A DNA stretch of 64,000 bases from Lumbricus rubellus (lineage: Eukaryota > Annelida > Clitellata > Crassiclitellata > Lumbricidae): positions 46,925,647 through 46,989,646 of the forward strand of contig OX243812.1 in assembly GCA_945859605.1 (NCBI GenBank). The letters are read 5' to 3'. A program made the position numbers and the translations under genes. Positions within the stretch are counted from its first letter, which is position 1. Every line of letters begins with the position of its first letter. A model generated the notes under the pieces. It did no database searches. It saw nothing but the letters and a program-made list of their open reading frames with translations, and had not been told where the DNA came from. This document shows positions 23,201 through 33,005 of this stretch, one piece after another.

Positions 23201-24873
23201 TCAGCTTCCGCCTCAAAGGCACCGAACATAGCCCTACACAACCGCGTCCCCCAATATGAATCTCATGTGTTCAGGTAATCGTTTCAAATGTCATTTTCGT
23301 ACTACTGAATGCTGTTCTAGATTCACTTCATATTAAGAGAGCAAGGATTTTAAATTTCAAAATGAAACCTTTGCAGATTCGAGACTGATCAATTGTAACA
23401 TCTTAGCGTACAGTTTCATAATGACGACTTTATACTGAATATTATACTAACGAGAACCATCGTTTGTTCCTGAAGTCACGGTGACGCTAGATACCGTGAA
23501 GGTATCACCAAGGTCAACTTGCCACCACCCGAAGTCAGATGATGTACCACCAACAGCAGAAAGACTGCAAGTATTCGAATAGCCATCGATAGCTCTGTCG
23601 GCCGTTGACGACGCATACGTTTGACTTTGTGTTGCCTTTTTTGACGGGAAGGAAAACTGACCTTTAATAGAAACAATAAGAAAGTAATATTCCTCTCCTA
23701 CCATTTTCTTTCAATTACTTTATAATTAGTTCGTCCTTTTTCATGTACTTAATATTAAAGTAGACTTGCTTGGCGATTTGCCTATTTGCAACTATAGGCT
23801 ATGCTTTTAATGTTCCAATTTCCTATCTGCCGCCAAGTAACCCACGAACACGGAGGGTCGTAGACCTATCCAAATTTAATATAATGACCCGAGATAATTA
23901 TTAAAGAAAGGCTTGAAATTACACACACCGATACGAGAGTTGTATGAATTCGAATTTAATTAAACATGAGTTGAATATTATACATTGTAAATTGGGAAAA
24001 GTGATTTAAACATTTCAGTCAACAGTCTCATGGAGCAAAAATCGAATTTCGACATGATTGCCAATAAAAGAAAACTGTAACAATCCTTATTATTGCGTGG
24101 GAGTATGCCATTAAAGTGTTGGAATGAGGCTGAAATTTTACCACAGACTTAAAAGAATAATTGTTAGCAAATTATGTGTTCCAGTATTCAATAGATATTT
24201 CGTATGCATTTCAACGGCTGCAGTTATAATACCAATAATGCCACCGCCACCACCACTACTACTTTTATGTCTCTAAATTTACTAGGAATAGGATTATCTT
24301 TGATCACCTCTTAAAGTGGTCTACCTGTGCTATATTGGTTAGGACGTATGTCTCTTAATGTGCTTTTTTCTTGTATCTTAATTTCTAAAATTTACTTTTT
24401 AATGTTTCCATTTTCGTAACATTTCCTTCATTTAATATTATTATCATAATCTTATTTATATGCATTTTATATGTAGGCAATCCAGTTTTGGGATTACCGA
24501 ATGGCAAGTCCAAGAATCACAAGGAGAATTTGACATGACCAGATTATGTCCGTGATTTGTACTAGTGCTTAGAACCACAGTTCAGTAGATACCTACAGAA
24601 ATTTGGGAGTCTTTATTGCATGGGCATTGGGCAATTCTGGGCTCCCAAGCCTCCCATGGATTGCCAAACAATAGTGTAGCACACTCAATTCAGGATGATT
24701 TTATGGACGATAAAATGAGTACCAAAGCAACGATTGGGTTTAGCATTATGGTTAGCTTTGAGGTTGAACTGATACCTATAGACCTAATTCAGAAGTTCTA
24801 CAATCTTACATGTACTTCAGTAAATAAGCCACTCACCTTTGCAAACAAAAAATATTATTGGCCATAGTAGCAT
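6351..24873 (-). CDS. Receptor protein tyrosine phosphatase with two fucolectin-like ectodomains, 23 coding exons (RPTP 1)
   Basis: A type I membrane tyrosine phosphatase, expected to remove phosphate from phosphotyrosine proteins at the inner face of the plasma membrane. Exons, high to low: 24837-24873, 23452-23661, 22646-22885, 21646-21861, 20654-20899, 19817-20099, 18891-18952, 18379-18506, 17819-17906, 17320-17399, 16660-16699, 16160-16257, 15548-15682, 14758-14909, 14090-14225, 13583-13732, 12838-12934, 11841-11914, 10966-11103, 10516-10647, 9697-9842, 8515-8650, 6351-6557. They join in frame with GT-AG boundaries to 3231 nt (1076 aa plus stop). Order: signal peptide 1-13, FTP-like domain 19-162, second FTP-like domain 163-316, Ser/Thr-rich stalk 317-383, membrane helix about 384-410, D1 about 445-767, D2 about 775-1015, tail. 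The weakest call is exon 18891-18952: its acceptor has a poor pyrimidine tract, but the phase fits exactly. A non-coding 5' exon is possible. Confidence 0.88.
6985..7389. mobile_element. Palindromic mariner-type MITE, 405 bp
   Basis: Ends CACTGTGTCCCAATAAATC and its inverse, flanked by TA. The two arms of about 190 bp are almost perfectly complementary; only a short centre near 7170-7190 is unpaired. No coding capacity. Confidence 0.88.
7379..7461 (+). repeat. 83-bp direct repeat, copy 1 (copy 2 at 7807-7889)
   Basis: The end of the MITE and its right flank (GGGACACAGTGTACATTTCC onward to TTTAACCGAA) recur almost unchanged at 7807-7889, so a segment spanning the MITE end was duplicated after insertion. 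Confidence 0.8.
7990..8083 (+). repeat. Short tandem duplication
   Basis: AGTACTCACACTTTCTCTCA plus CCATTGCAATCTTC occurs twice in a row (unit about 41 bp). Lies in the intron before the last RPTP 1 exon. Confidence 0.7.
8515..12934 (-). CDS. RPTP 1 exons 17-22: degenerate D2 phosphatase domain
   Basis: Exons 12838-12934, 11841-11914, 10966-11103, 10516-10647, 9697-9842 and 8515-8650. Landmarks: [15 protein letters not shown] (phosphotyrosine loop lacking the Tyr), [50 protein letters not shown], then GWPNGDLVP where the catalytic acid loop would be (Asp replaced by Asn931), and [18 protein letters not shown] in place of VHCSAGVGRTGTF. Cys962 and Arg968 keep the CX5R spacing, but the preceding His is Gln and the P-loop glycines and serine are altered. 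The family precedent is that D2 domains are regulatory or redox-sensing. I infer a pseudophosphatase, although the retained Cys could still be oxidised. Confidence 0.87.
8718..8812 (+). repeat. CA-rich microsatellite (ACACAA/ACACAT)
   Basis: Repeated CACACATACACACAAACACA words in an RPTP 1 intron. Confidence 0.9.
9095..9170 (+). repeat. LINE 3' tail fragment
   Basis: Contains TTCTTGAAGAGGCGCTATAT followed by AAATAAAATAAATAAAAT. The same tail ends the LINE fragment at 49740, so this is a 5'-truncated copy. A related tail is at 20150-20215 and an inverted one near 21355-21400. Confidence 0.6.
9600..9628 (+). repeat. TA microsatellite
   Basis: ATATAATATATATATATATA run in an RPTP 1 intron. Confidence 0.8.
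12205..12330. repeat. Dispersed repeat, copy 1 (copy 2 near 36355-36430)
   Basis: CACTCGAAAGCTGAGCGCAG and CAGCTTATTCACGAGCGCTGTG recur with changes at 36370-36425. Class unknown; could be part of a LINE or SINE. Confidence 0.4.
13583..18506 (-). CDS. RPTP 1 exons 8-16: D1 tyrosine phosphatase domain, predicted active
   Basis: Residues about 432-767. Seen in order: the entry helix ending [31 protein letters not shown] (phosphotyrosine loop, KNRY replaced by RNRF); [48 protein letters not shown] with [18 protein letters not shown]; the acid loop TWSDKTRP (Asp639, usual WPD changed to WSD); and [18 protein letters not shown] with nucleophile Cys671 and Arg677, the codon for Ser672 being split between exons 14 and 15. 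MVQTAEQY supplies the Gln of the Q loop. All catalytic residues are present, so activity is likely. The Tyr-to-Phe change in the substrate-recognition loop and the WSD loop are departures from most RPTP D1 domains. Confidence 0.9.
18060..18295 (+). repeat. GATGGT-like low-complexity stretch
   Basis: Imperfect repeats of GATGGTGATGATGGT words in the intron before the D1 entry exon. Confidence 0.6.
18891..20099 (-). CDS. RPTP 1 exons 6-7: Ser/Thr-rich stalk, membrane helix and juxtamembrane segment
   Basis: Exon 19817-20099 encodes a stalk in which Ser and Thr dominate (runs such as [19 protein letters not shown]), typical of O-glycosylated mucin-like spacers. A hydrophobic helix of about 27 residues follows: [27 protein letters not shown]. 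The helix is bounded by KTR outside; the exon ends two bases into a codon. Exon 18891-18952 supplies [21 protein letters not shown] and part of a Gly codon. Its donor GTGAGT is strong and its acceptor weak. An 8-nt alternative microexon near 19115 was considered and rejected because its phase does not fit. Confidence 0.7.
20140..20215 (+). repeat. LINE 3' tail fragment with AAAT microsatellite
   Basis: TCTTGAAGAGGTGCTATATA then ATATTCTACATAAATAAATA and more AAAT units; same tail as at 49740. Confidence 0.6.
20528..20622. mobile_element. Small palindromic MITE, 95 bp
   Basis: CAGGGAGGGCATAACGATAA and its inverse flanked by TA on both sides. Lies in the RPTP 1 intron between exons 5 and 6. Mariner-type by its ends and TA target. 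Confidence 0.82.
20654..21861 (-). CDS. RPTP 1 exons 4-5: second, diverged fucolectin-like domain
   Basis: Exons 21646-21861 and 20654-20899 encode residues 163-316. The same landmarks recur in weaker form: [12 protein letters not shown] where domain 1 has the RAIDG loop, [18 protein letters not shown] for [17 protein letters not shown], a Cys-Cys pair with [19 protein letters not shown] and [11 protein letters not shown]. Both domains are split by a phase-1 intron between the VDLG strand and the xVG strand, which points to duplication of a two-exon unit. The exon 5 acceptor chosen here (exon starts at 20899) is the one after a clear pyrimidine tract that keeps the phase. Several N-x-S/T sites suggest glycosylation. 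Confidence 0.78.
22412..22430 (+). repeat. GATA microsatellite
   Basis: Short run of GATA units in an RPTP 1 intron. Confidence 0.75.
22646..23661 (-). CDS. RPTP 1 exons 2-3: first fucolectin-like (FTP/F5-8C type) domain
   Basis: Exons 23452-23661 and 22646-22885 encode residues 13-162. Seen: a start with [12 protein letters not shown], then [11 protein letters not shown], then [17 protein letters not shown], then FAIFVGD, a Cys-containing centre, NGRYVTIRR and LGLCEVNI. This is the order of the eel fucolectin/tachylectin-4/pentraxin-1 fold within the discoidin group: an SxTY start, the RAxDG calcium loop, WWxVDLG, the core strand xxFxIxVG, then GRYVxI and LxLCEVxV. The fucose-binding signature of F-type lectins (a His and an RxD triad) is not visible, so binding to fucose should not be assumed. 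Each domain is split once by an intron at about the same place. Confidence 0.82.
23060..23262 (-). mobile_element. tRNA-derived SINE, diverged copy
   Basis: Minus strand: GGGGGACGCGGTTGTGTAGG at the head and the same GCGGACACTG..., GGACTTGGTCAGGA... body order as the better copy at 25315-25675. The B box is degraded. In the intron between RPTP 1 exons 2 and 3. Confidence 0.6.
24837..24873 (-). CDS. RPTP 1 exon 1: start codon and signal peptide
   Basis: The 37-nt exon encodes [12 protein letters not shown] plus the first base of a Gly codon, followed by a consensus donor GTGAGT. Joined to the next exon it gives [17 protein letters not shown], a short hydrophobic secretion signal. It is the only start found whose phase fits the first ectodomain exon, whose acceptor follows TATTAAAG. 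The hydrophobic core is short, so an alternative upstream first exon cannot be excluded. Confidence 0.7.
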
Positions 24874-25314
24874 AAAAACAATGAAGATTGTTCTGTGTTC
24901 CATAGGATCTCGCGATGTTTCCAGATTGTTAGGCTATCTAGGCAGAAAATTTACAATCATCAGATATCATTGACAGGTTACAATAATTTCATTATTCTCT
25001 GAAAAGCAATGAAAATTTGGATATTGTAAATGAAGACTAAACGTGCAGTAAACTATGCGGTAGAAGTCTTTCAAATGTGATAACCTATTAAGCTTCTGTT
25101 CAGAAGGCTTAATGCTAAAATAAAGAGTTGCAATTTAAGCGGGGTCAAATGCATCTTTCTGGTCTAAGCTTTAAAGTGACGATCATGTCAGCTTTAAGCA
25201 ATAAAACGAAGATATTAGTATCCATTCAATAACAACAATTCAAAAACCTCTTTCATTGTTTGCTGTCTTATCATTTATTAGACATAGTTAATCAAATTTA
25301 TGCAATTAGGGTCT

Positions 25315-25675
25315 AGTAGGTGAAGTATCTGATGTCTGTTTTTACTGCTAAAATAATATGTCTTTGACCTGCTACGTCACCTGGACGGTGACGCAGCAGA
25401 AATGTAATGTATGTATGTGTGTGTGTCACAGTGCGCATGAATGCATGTATGTATGAGTACTTGCTAAAGCACCTCTTCAAGATACTACCCATGCAGAGAC
25501 GCTCCCGACTACAGCGCGGACACTGAATAGTGGCTTCACGAAGAAGCGCATGAGGAATTAGACTACCAGTGAAGGACTTGTTCACGATCCCAACGCGGCA
25601 ACTTAAGGTGGACTCGAACCCGCAGCCTTCCGGCTCCAAGGCACAGAACATACCTCTACACCACCACGCCCCACA
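25315..25675 (-). mobile_element. tRNA-derived SINE
   Basis: Minus strand begins GGGGCGTGGTGGTGTAGAGG (A-box-like TGGTGTAGAGG), then GGTTCGAGTCC (B box) about 35 nt later, then a body with TCCGCGCTGTAGTCGGGAGC (approximately) and a tail with GTAGCAGGTCAAAGACATAT and TAAAAACAGACATC. The internal pol III promoter layout identifies a SINE. Confidence 0.75.
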
Positions 25676-28600
25676 ATGTATAATATGAAAAGAATCAGGT
25701 AAGCAGACATCTCGTTGTAAACAAAAATTGGTTGCATAGTATTACATGTATAATGGCAAACAGCAGTCTTTAATTGATGCGCACTGTGAGACGCATTATA
25801 AATTAGTAGATACAATGCAACACAGCGACGTAATGACATCATCTACTGAATGCCTGTAAACTTGCTCTTATATGGATCTTGTTTATCGTGGAAAAACGCT
25901 AATGACCGACTTCTGTAACTGCTCTTTTATGTAAATATCGAAAACTTATAATGCATGAAAGTAATTATGTAGCTCGTGTTTTACGGTGTTTACCTCTAGT
26001 TTCGAACTGCAGAATGCAAGAGATACCAAACTTAATACGCTACACCACAGTATACAGTAAAATCTTCCGAAACACTCTAATTAGTATAGCGCCATAGTTA
26101 TAGGCTAATATTGTTATTGATGCACTATAGACTTTGTTCAGCCATTGTTGCGTTGAAGGTGTGCTAAATGACAGCAGCTGACCTAAGACTTAAAGTGAGT
26201 GACGCATTGGAAAAACCTCAGCGTTGAGCATAGGCTACAACAGCATTTCAAAGAGGACAGATCTGCTGCACTAGAGCTCATATCAATCTCAATGCGACTT
26301 TATTTGATAGACTGGCCAAACCTATCGCCAACAATTACAAAGCTTGATCTAGATCTACATACCTGGGTTGGATTAAAACCATCGAATTACGGAGGCAGGC
26401 TTTAAACGGTGACCAGGAAGCTTTTTGCCTCCAAATGCACGTAGTGAATCATAGCCTAAAGAATATAGGTCCCAATCCACGCTCCGCTTGGCTCAATAAT
26501 AACATGAAGCGCATGTGCTCTGCACAAACACCACGCATGGATGGACACAAATGGGAGTTGTTGCTGTCTGCTCTAAATGCATTGTTAACGCAGGACAAGT
26601 AACGGAAAGGGCTTGACACGTACATAGGACTTGAGTCACTTGACATGACTTGACACTTGACTTGGCATTCTGCTCTCAGCGTAGGGCAGAGATAGACCAT
26701 GGCAGTTTTTGTTGCCGAGGTCCTTTGTAATCGAGACCCATTTCGATATTTCACCAAGACACTCGTCAGAACAATAATATCTCTTGTCCAATTCATAACT
26801 TCTTCCTTTTGAATTTAAAATGCGGTGTCACTCAGTCACCTTGAGAGCCACCATGCGAATGAAATGAATGACACGTAGGCTGTGTATTATATTCGCCACT
26901 TCCAAAGTTAAACAGTTTAACAGACGTAATAGGTTACAAATACAATATTGGTTCAAAAGTAGAATCCTGAAAAGACCTAAGCTCCGTTTTACAAGGGTCA
27001 CCCTAGAATGAACATTGAAATAAACGGCGATAGACATAAGAAGGTATTTGAGATAGCCTATTATAATTGAAGTTCTACAGTAGATTTGAATACATAGGCC
27101 TAGATAAGAGAAAAGTTTCAACGGAACAAAAGCTTGACTAAATGTGCACACGAGGTAAACTTAACAAACCTGTGAAAAGAGATAAAATAAGCAATTGAGT
27201 TTTTAATGAATTGAAACTGTTAACATTTCTGAGTTAGGGCGGAAGACTGTTTCAAATTGCAGGATCAGCATGTATTATGGGAGAATTTGCGCGAGTTAGT
27301 ACAAATGGAGATTCTGGAATTCCTCTAAAGTTGGCAGCAAATATTACATCATAACAAAGCACTTCGAAGATGGAATGAAAGTAGCCATCAAAGTACTATC
27401 AGTTTAAGCTGCAGATAATGCAGATAACCTATTTAAACGAGTCCTGTAGGCTAAGAAGCTAAATTTTCAGTTGCACAAAGGCCAAAAATAATGGTGAGTG
27501 AAAAATCAACCTCTAGCACTATATCACTATCACTCAGGTTAAAATAATTTATGCGCAACTAACAGAAGTAGGCCTAGTGTATCAAATTCACAGTCGAGAA
27601 ATCGCAATAAATTTCTCGGTGTCTATCAAATCTTAAAAGGCCTAGAGAGAAATCGGTTAAGATGTTACCGTATTGTAAGGAAACATAAAATTACTTGTAG
27701 GCCTATAGTCTATTCGAAATGAATGCATGGTGACGTAGCAGGTCAAAGACATATTATTTTAGCAGTAAGGAAACATAAAATTACTTGTAGGCCTATAGTC
27801 TATTCGAAATGAATGCATACATGCATTGTTTGCGCATGCGTAATGTTGCGCATGTATGCATTGTGTGTATGCATGAATGCATTTATATGCTTCAATGAAC
27901 TGACTCTCCAAGACTCAGGACCTATCGACCTATAGACTTATCGGATTAGTCTCAATTGATGAGCGCGTCACTTTCCTTGACCAGATAGACCGATCTGCAG
28001 TATTTATTACATTGGCGTGGTAGGAAGAGAATATCGGACGATCCTCCCATTCGGTTGTTCTGCGCATTCAAATACAATAAGTTACAGAAAAGCGTTTCTA
28101 ATCACTGTGTTCTAAGTTCCTTGCAGTTCCTCCTCTGACCTTATTATGCCATGAGTTTATCTTATCATTCAGAAGTAGCGTGAATATGATTCATCTCTTG
28201 GTAGTCCTACATTTTGTCTCCCTTTAATATTTCTCCATTTTACGTTTCACGACATTGCAAGAGCATATTCAAGTAGGTTTAAAGTACTACCATTTAAACT
28301 CCTGTAAAGCAATTAAAGAGTTTGGAGAGTTTTTTAGAATCGAAAACAAAGTAAAGACAGATGCATGTGCGCAAACATGCAGTAGCCTACTAACTTCATT
28401 CTAAGTCAAACTGAAAATAGGAATTCTTTTATGTGCGCATAATTCAGGCATAATTCACAAAACAATAAAAAAAATCTTCTTTCCCCATTCTTCTCCTTAT
28501 CCTCCTCCTTCTTCGTCGTTGTAGTCTTGCAAAGGTTGTTATAACCAGACCGGTGAGCATAATAGGTTACATGGCAAGTGACACTTCATAACAATTACTT

Positions 28601-28940
28601 ACGATCGGAAAGTCGCCGCTGTTTGATGTGACTCGATCATGACACGTTAGTTCTTGAATAGGCCTGAACTAATGACAGAACCTCAAAATCATTCTGCGTG
28701 TTGAGGTTTGAGACCCACAAACAAATGTTAGAATGTAGAAAGAGAAACAATGTGCGACAACTTCGAGCGAGCCGCCTTAATTTAGGCTCTTCATAAAAGC
28801 AAATAGATCAAGACGTCAAGATATTTGATCACGAGATGCGTTTGATTGGACATCTTTGATGGCTACGAGGCCATATCAACGTTGGATTTGATGTAGTAGG
28901 CTAGTCACACAAGCTTTGAGATATCCAGATAGTGTATTAA
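25676..28940. other. Intergenic stretch between RPTP 1 and the forkhead gene
   Basis: No gene seen. Contains a 40-bp SINE tail fragment with long flanking duplication (27676-27822) and short ATGCAT-rich sequence at 27800-27890. Confidence 0.5.
27676..27822 (+). mobile_element. Truncated SINE tail between 50-bp direct repeats
   Basis: GGTGACGTAGCAGGTCAAAG to TTTTAGCAGTAA matches the SINE tail at 25338-25382 in inverse. On both sides lies the same about 52-bp sequence (GTAAGGAAACATAAAATTAC ... GAAATGAATGCAT), which looks like an unusually long target-site duplication. Confidence 0.6.
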
Positions 28941-28941
28941 G

Positions 28942-28950
28942 TTATAAAAA
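28942..28950 (+). promoter_or_regulatory. TATA-like box upstream of the forkhead gene
   Basis: TTATAAAAA lies about 60 nt before the chosen ATG at 29011. Spacing would give a short 5' UTR of 30-40 nt. AT-rich surroundings make chance occurrence possible. Confidence 0.3.
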
Positions 28951-29010
28951 TTTACCGAGTGTCGTGCTTGGTAAATTCTTCTTTTAAAAGCGAAAAAGTC
29001 ACAAATAATT

Positions 29011-30760
29011 ATGGAGAGTACTCCTGTGATCAAAATGACACACGATGGAAATGAGAAGAAAAAGTCATCGACTTCGTTAAGAGAATTAGTCATGGAGGCC
29101 CTTCTAAGCGCATCTTCTACAGGATTGGCTGTTTCAGAGATCTACGAATTTGTGAACCGCCGCTGTAAGAAATACGACTTAGCCGAAAATAAATGGAAAA
29201 TAAATGTGAGAAACATGTTGACTACGAGCGTCTATTTCCAATGCTTCCCTCGTAAGGAACGCGACGGCCGCAGAGGCAAATGCTGGAAGTTCAACATGGA
29301 TGCCTACAATCTCCATCTACAAATGAAAGGAAACAGACATCCACTGGCAAGCACTCCAACGCAGGTAACGAATTTAATGCACTTTCTATAGTTTGGCCAA
29401 TAATCGTCCAAACAGTGATTTGGTTCACGAGCATATTTGAAAGGATAAAGCTTAGAAGACCCTGCATTCCAGAGCTATTTCGATATACCAGCGATTTATA
29501 GGCCTATATCTCCGTTGTATATTTCCTTCCTCTTGTTTTAGTCGATTTGTTTCTCGTTGTTGCTTGTGACAACCAAAGCATGTTGATTGCCAGCGTCATT
29601 TTGCCCGATTAACTTCTCTATGCTGTAACAAAATCTTTAGTCGAATACAAAATCCATGAATAAAGTCAAACACTATCTGATAGAGTAGGCCCATACGTTA
29701 TAGCTTTAACATCTGCTATTCAATCTGTATAGTTTCGGATGTCTTCATTAGATATGCTTACTATTCCTTAGGATAATTTCAATGTCTTGAATGGTAACAG
29801 GGAAGTAAAGTGGTCAGTAAAAATTGTCATTCTTGCATTCAAATTCGCCCAATCGGAGTTTATTTCCAATAGGCCTAGTTTCTTTCGTATTCTTATAGGC
29901 CTACTAGTCAAAGAGTTCAAGAAAGAGTAACGCTAATTTCTATAGCCTACCTTATTTATTAATATTGATTTACGACTGTTTCTTTTGGCATGATTCAGTA
30001 AGAGCTGTCACATGAAACAATATTGGTTGGTTTGTAGGGCAATTGTCGCAGTTTTACAGGAAGCATCGGCGAAATCCCGCATCCAGATCATCATGCATCC
30101 TTCAGCAACTTCAACGCCAGCATCGTCGCTCTCAATCCATCTCCAGCTGTATCACAACCGACAACTGCACCGATTCGCATCCATCCGATTCACGAAGGCA
30201 ACGCATTGCTTCCTTCCAACATCACCTCTGCGATCCAAACTCAGCATATGCAAACATCATCGATGCACAACCAATACACTTCATATCCCATTCAGTCGCA
30301 ACAAACTCACTATTCACATGAGACAGATTTCACAAACACAGCACGTGCCAATCCAGTTGACCTGTTTCCATATTATAACAAGGCACAACAGCACGCTCAG
30401 TTCTTAGGTGACTCTGGGACCATTGAACGTCGCAATTATGTGAATCGGTTCACTCCATACAACGTGCGAGATTCACGTACCTTCTCATATTTACAGAACA
30501 CAGTTGGTAGGCCATCAGCTGGACATGAGCAAGACACAATGTCATGTGGTACTCAGAGTTCTAGTCAGCCATATTCTTTGGCGCCTGTGAACCCAGATTC
30601 TTCATGGATATCCCAAGCTTATCCATCAAATGACACTGGATACTCTTATTTTCCTCAACATTTGTATTCCCTGGGTCAGTTGAGGTCAGCTGATCCTTAT
30701 CACTATGGAATGTATCAAGGAACGATAGGCCAGAGTGGTAGAAATTATGCGGATCAGTAG
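29011..30760 (+). CDS. Divergent forkhead (Fox-like) transcription factor, two exons
   Basis: Exon 1 29011-29364 (118 codons) ends at donor GCAG|GTAACG. Exon 2 starts at 30038 after TTTGTAG, the only acceptor that keeps phase 0 with the long open frame, and runs to the stop at 30760. The product is 358 aa. Residues about 20-98 form a winged helix: SLRELVMEALLSASSTG, LAVSEIYEFVNRRCKKY, then WKINVRNMLTTSVYFQCFPR, then RRGKCWKFNMDAY. These align with the forkhead pattern (SLI-MAI, L-EIY-FI, W-NSIRHNLSLN--F-KVPR, GKGSYW--DP). The recognition helix differs at key places: the Asn and His of NSIRH are Ile and Asn here. The C-terminal 240 residues are rich in Ser, Gln, Tyr, His and Asn, as in activation regions. 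It lies head to head with RPTP 1, about 4.1 kb away. A linker-histone-type winged helix is less likely given the GKxxW wing. Confidence 0.75.
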
Positions 30761-31289
30761 GCTAGATCTCATCAAAAGAGAACACGAATATCACTGCCAG
30801 TTTGGTTTTAAAATGGCATCCATGGCAATGCTGTATTGTTGATTACACTTTGTTTCTACAATCGCTTTTGTCTCTGTTCTGTAGACTTATTATTGAATTC
30901 ATAATAATCAAATTTTATCAGTTCGCTGATGGGCTGGGCTTAGCTTTAAAGAGGTCTTTACAAGTTTTCAGTTTTCGATTAAGTAACAAGTCACAAGTGC
31001 ATCTGTAGAAAGTATTGCCACTTACGATAATTATATCATGATATGTATACTTTTTAGGTGCGCTATGTTAAAATGATAAAATATATTGTAGGCCTAATGT
31101 AATAATTTGCAATGCACATGCAGATGCATGTAACATGCAATCAGATTCGTCTCCAATTATTTTTATTCGGGATTTTGCATATTACATAGTTTAAGTAAGA
31201 TCAAAAACGAATTAACATTTTGCAGAAACTGTCATTTTATTCTATTTTCGTCATGTTTTAAGTCGCGGTCTGTCAACTTAATTTTCTTG

Positions 31290-31295
31290 AATAAA
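31290..31295 (+). promoter_or_regulatory. Candidate poly(A) signal of the forkhead gene
   Basis: AATAAA about 530 nt after the stop codon and just before the mariner element that starts at 31328. Confidence 0.35.
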
Positions 31296-31327
31296 CTATA
31301 TATAAATTATTATGTATAATGTATATA

Positions 31328-32304
31328 CACTGTGTCCGGAAAAAAGGGGACCCATTTTGTAAATATGAAAATAAATAATAAATATTCATCGATTTTTACA
31401 ATTTAAACACCATTTTAATCATGACATATTTGTCTAACGTTGGTGAAAATATAAAAGTTTCAGTCCATATAATGACGTCACAATGACGTCAGTTGCATCA
31501 AAATGCATTTAGCCGGCCATTCATGCATGGTTTCGGTTGGTATATTGGCTCTTGGTAAAATGAAAATCTATTTAATAGAACCAGAAGTGAAAATAAATGC
31601 AGCTTATGAAAAAAGATTGTCTGCTCTATAAAAAAGTCGTGCCTGATATCCGGGAATATGCGGAACAATAGCCTACACATTTCAACAAAATTGTGCTTCA
31701 GCTCACTGAGTTCGTCAATATGTTGAACTGTTGACTAAGGAGACTCGGATTTCATTCCTCTTAATCTTTGGCCGCTAAACGACCGCCCGCTTAAATCCCG
31801 CTGATAATAAGATTTGGAGACTGATGGAGGAGAAGGTGTAGGCTACCGCTACAAGACAAGGATAAAGAGACATTGAAGAACTCCGTGAGCGAATTGTTAA
31901 TGCCTGCTGTGGAGGATTTTGAGACGCTGGTTATCGATGCTGCTGCTGGCTATTAGCGCGACCGTTTTGAAGCTCACGTTGAAGCCAAAGGTGTACACTT
32001 TGACCACAAATTGCAGTCGGGCATAATTCAGATATAAAAATTAAATCAAACGTACATTTATTATTGATAAATTACATTAGAAAAAATTGACATTTTGGAT
32101 GATTTTGCGCATTTTTCTCTTAAATTTGACTTTTGTGCAAATGACGTCACTATGACGTCATTATTTGGACTGGAACCTTTATATTTTCACAATTGTTAGA
32201 TAAATATGTTAGGATAAAAACGGTCTTTGAATTGTGAAAATCGATTAATATTTACTATTTATTTTCATATTTACAAAATGGGTCTCTTTTTTCCGGACAC
32301 AGTG
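31328..32304 (+). mobile_element. Mariner-type element with broken transposase, 977 bp
   Basis: Ends CACTGTGTCCGGAAAAAAGG / inverse, TA on both sides, arms of about 170-190 bp. The inner 31675-32030 on the plus strand carries the C-terminal part of a DDE transposase: QQNCASAH-like, then NKIWRLMEEKV, DKETLKNSVSELLMPAVEDF and RDRFEAHVEAKGVHFDH, in drifting frames with stops. The 5' half of the gene is missing. Related by ends to the MITE at 6985-7389 (CACTGTGTCC). Confidence 0.83.
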
Positions 32305-32814
32305 TATATATAACATAGGCTAGCGACAAAATGCGTAACGTCCGCTTCAAGTCACAGTGCTTTAGGAATTCTTCAGATTGAAGTGCAAATACGTGGCATA
32401 TGGGCAATAAGTATGTGATTACTGTGGTGTCAAATTGAAAAAAATTCTAATATAATCCCTTTTGATTTACGCCTACTGTAGGGTCTACACAGGGCCGGAT
32501 TTGAACAGAGTGAGGCCCTAGGCAATTTCAATTATGAGGCCCCACTTAAGATTAAAAACAGAAAAAATGCATATTGCTACATCTAAGTATATTCCTAATG
32601 CATATTGCGCCAGCGATCCATGTTTGATCAGCTAGGCCTACTGGTATAGTCTCTATAACGAGTCGATTTGTAATTGATACACTCGTTTTATTCAAGTTTT
32701 TTATGGTAGGCCTAGGCCTACATCCTAAGAATCACAATGAAGTTATAGCCTACAAGGCCCTACATGATTAGCCTATATCAATTTTTACTGCAAGAATTCA
32801 TTTTAATCAATCCC

Positions 32815-33005
32815 GCTTTTGTTTAGGCAGGAATTTTTTCATCAATAGAGCCTATCACTTCTACATTATTTAATTAGAAATCTATTTAATTAGAAAATAT
32901 TATTCATGAATCCAACTTCGATTTCAGTAAAATTTATTTTTATTAATCCGACTTCTATGTTGCAAGAATTATTTTCGTCAATCCGACTTGTATGAAGTTG
33001 TATCT
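32815..33005 (-). repeat. Array of about 35-bp units with ATCCGACTT core
   Basis: Units such as AATCCGACTTCTATGTTGCA and ATTTATTTTTATTAATCCGA, four to five copies. The same family is expanded on the other strand at 42740-43030. Confidence 0.65.

Noticed and set aside
26199..27151. Several 68-115 codon frames on both strands in the intergenic region
   Set aside because: No domain, signal, splice or composition support; stops are frequent in neighbouring frames and lengths are as expected by chance.
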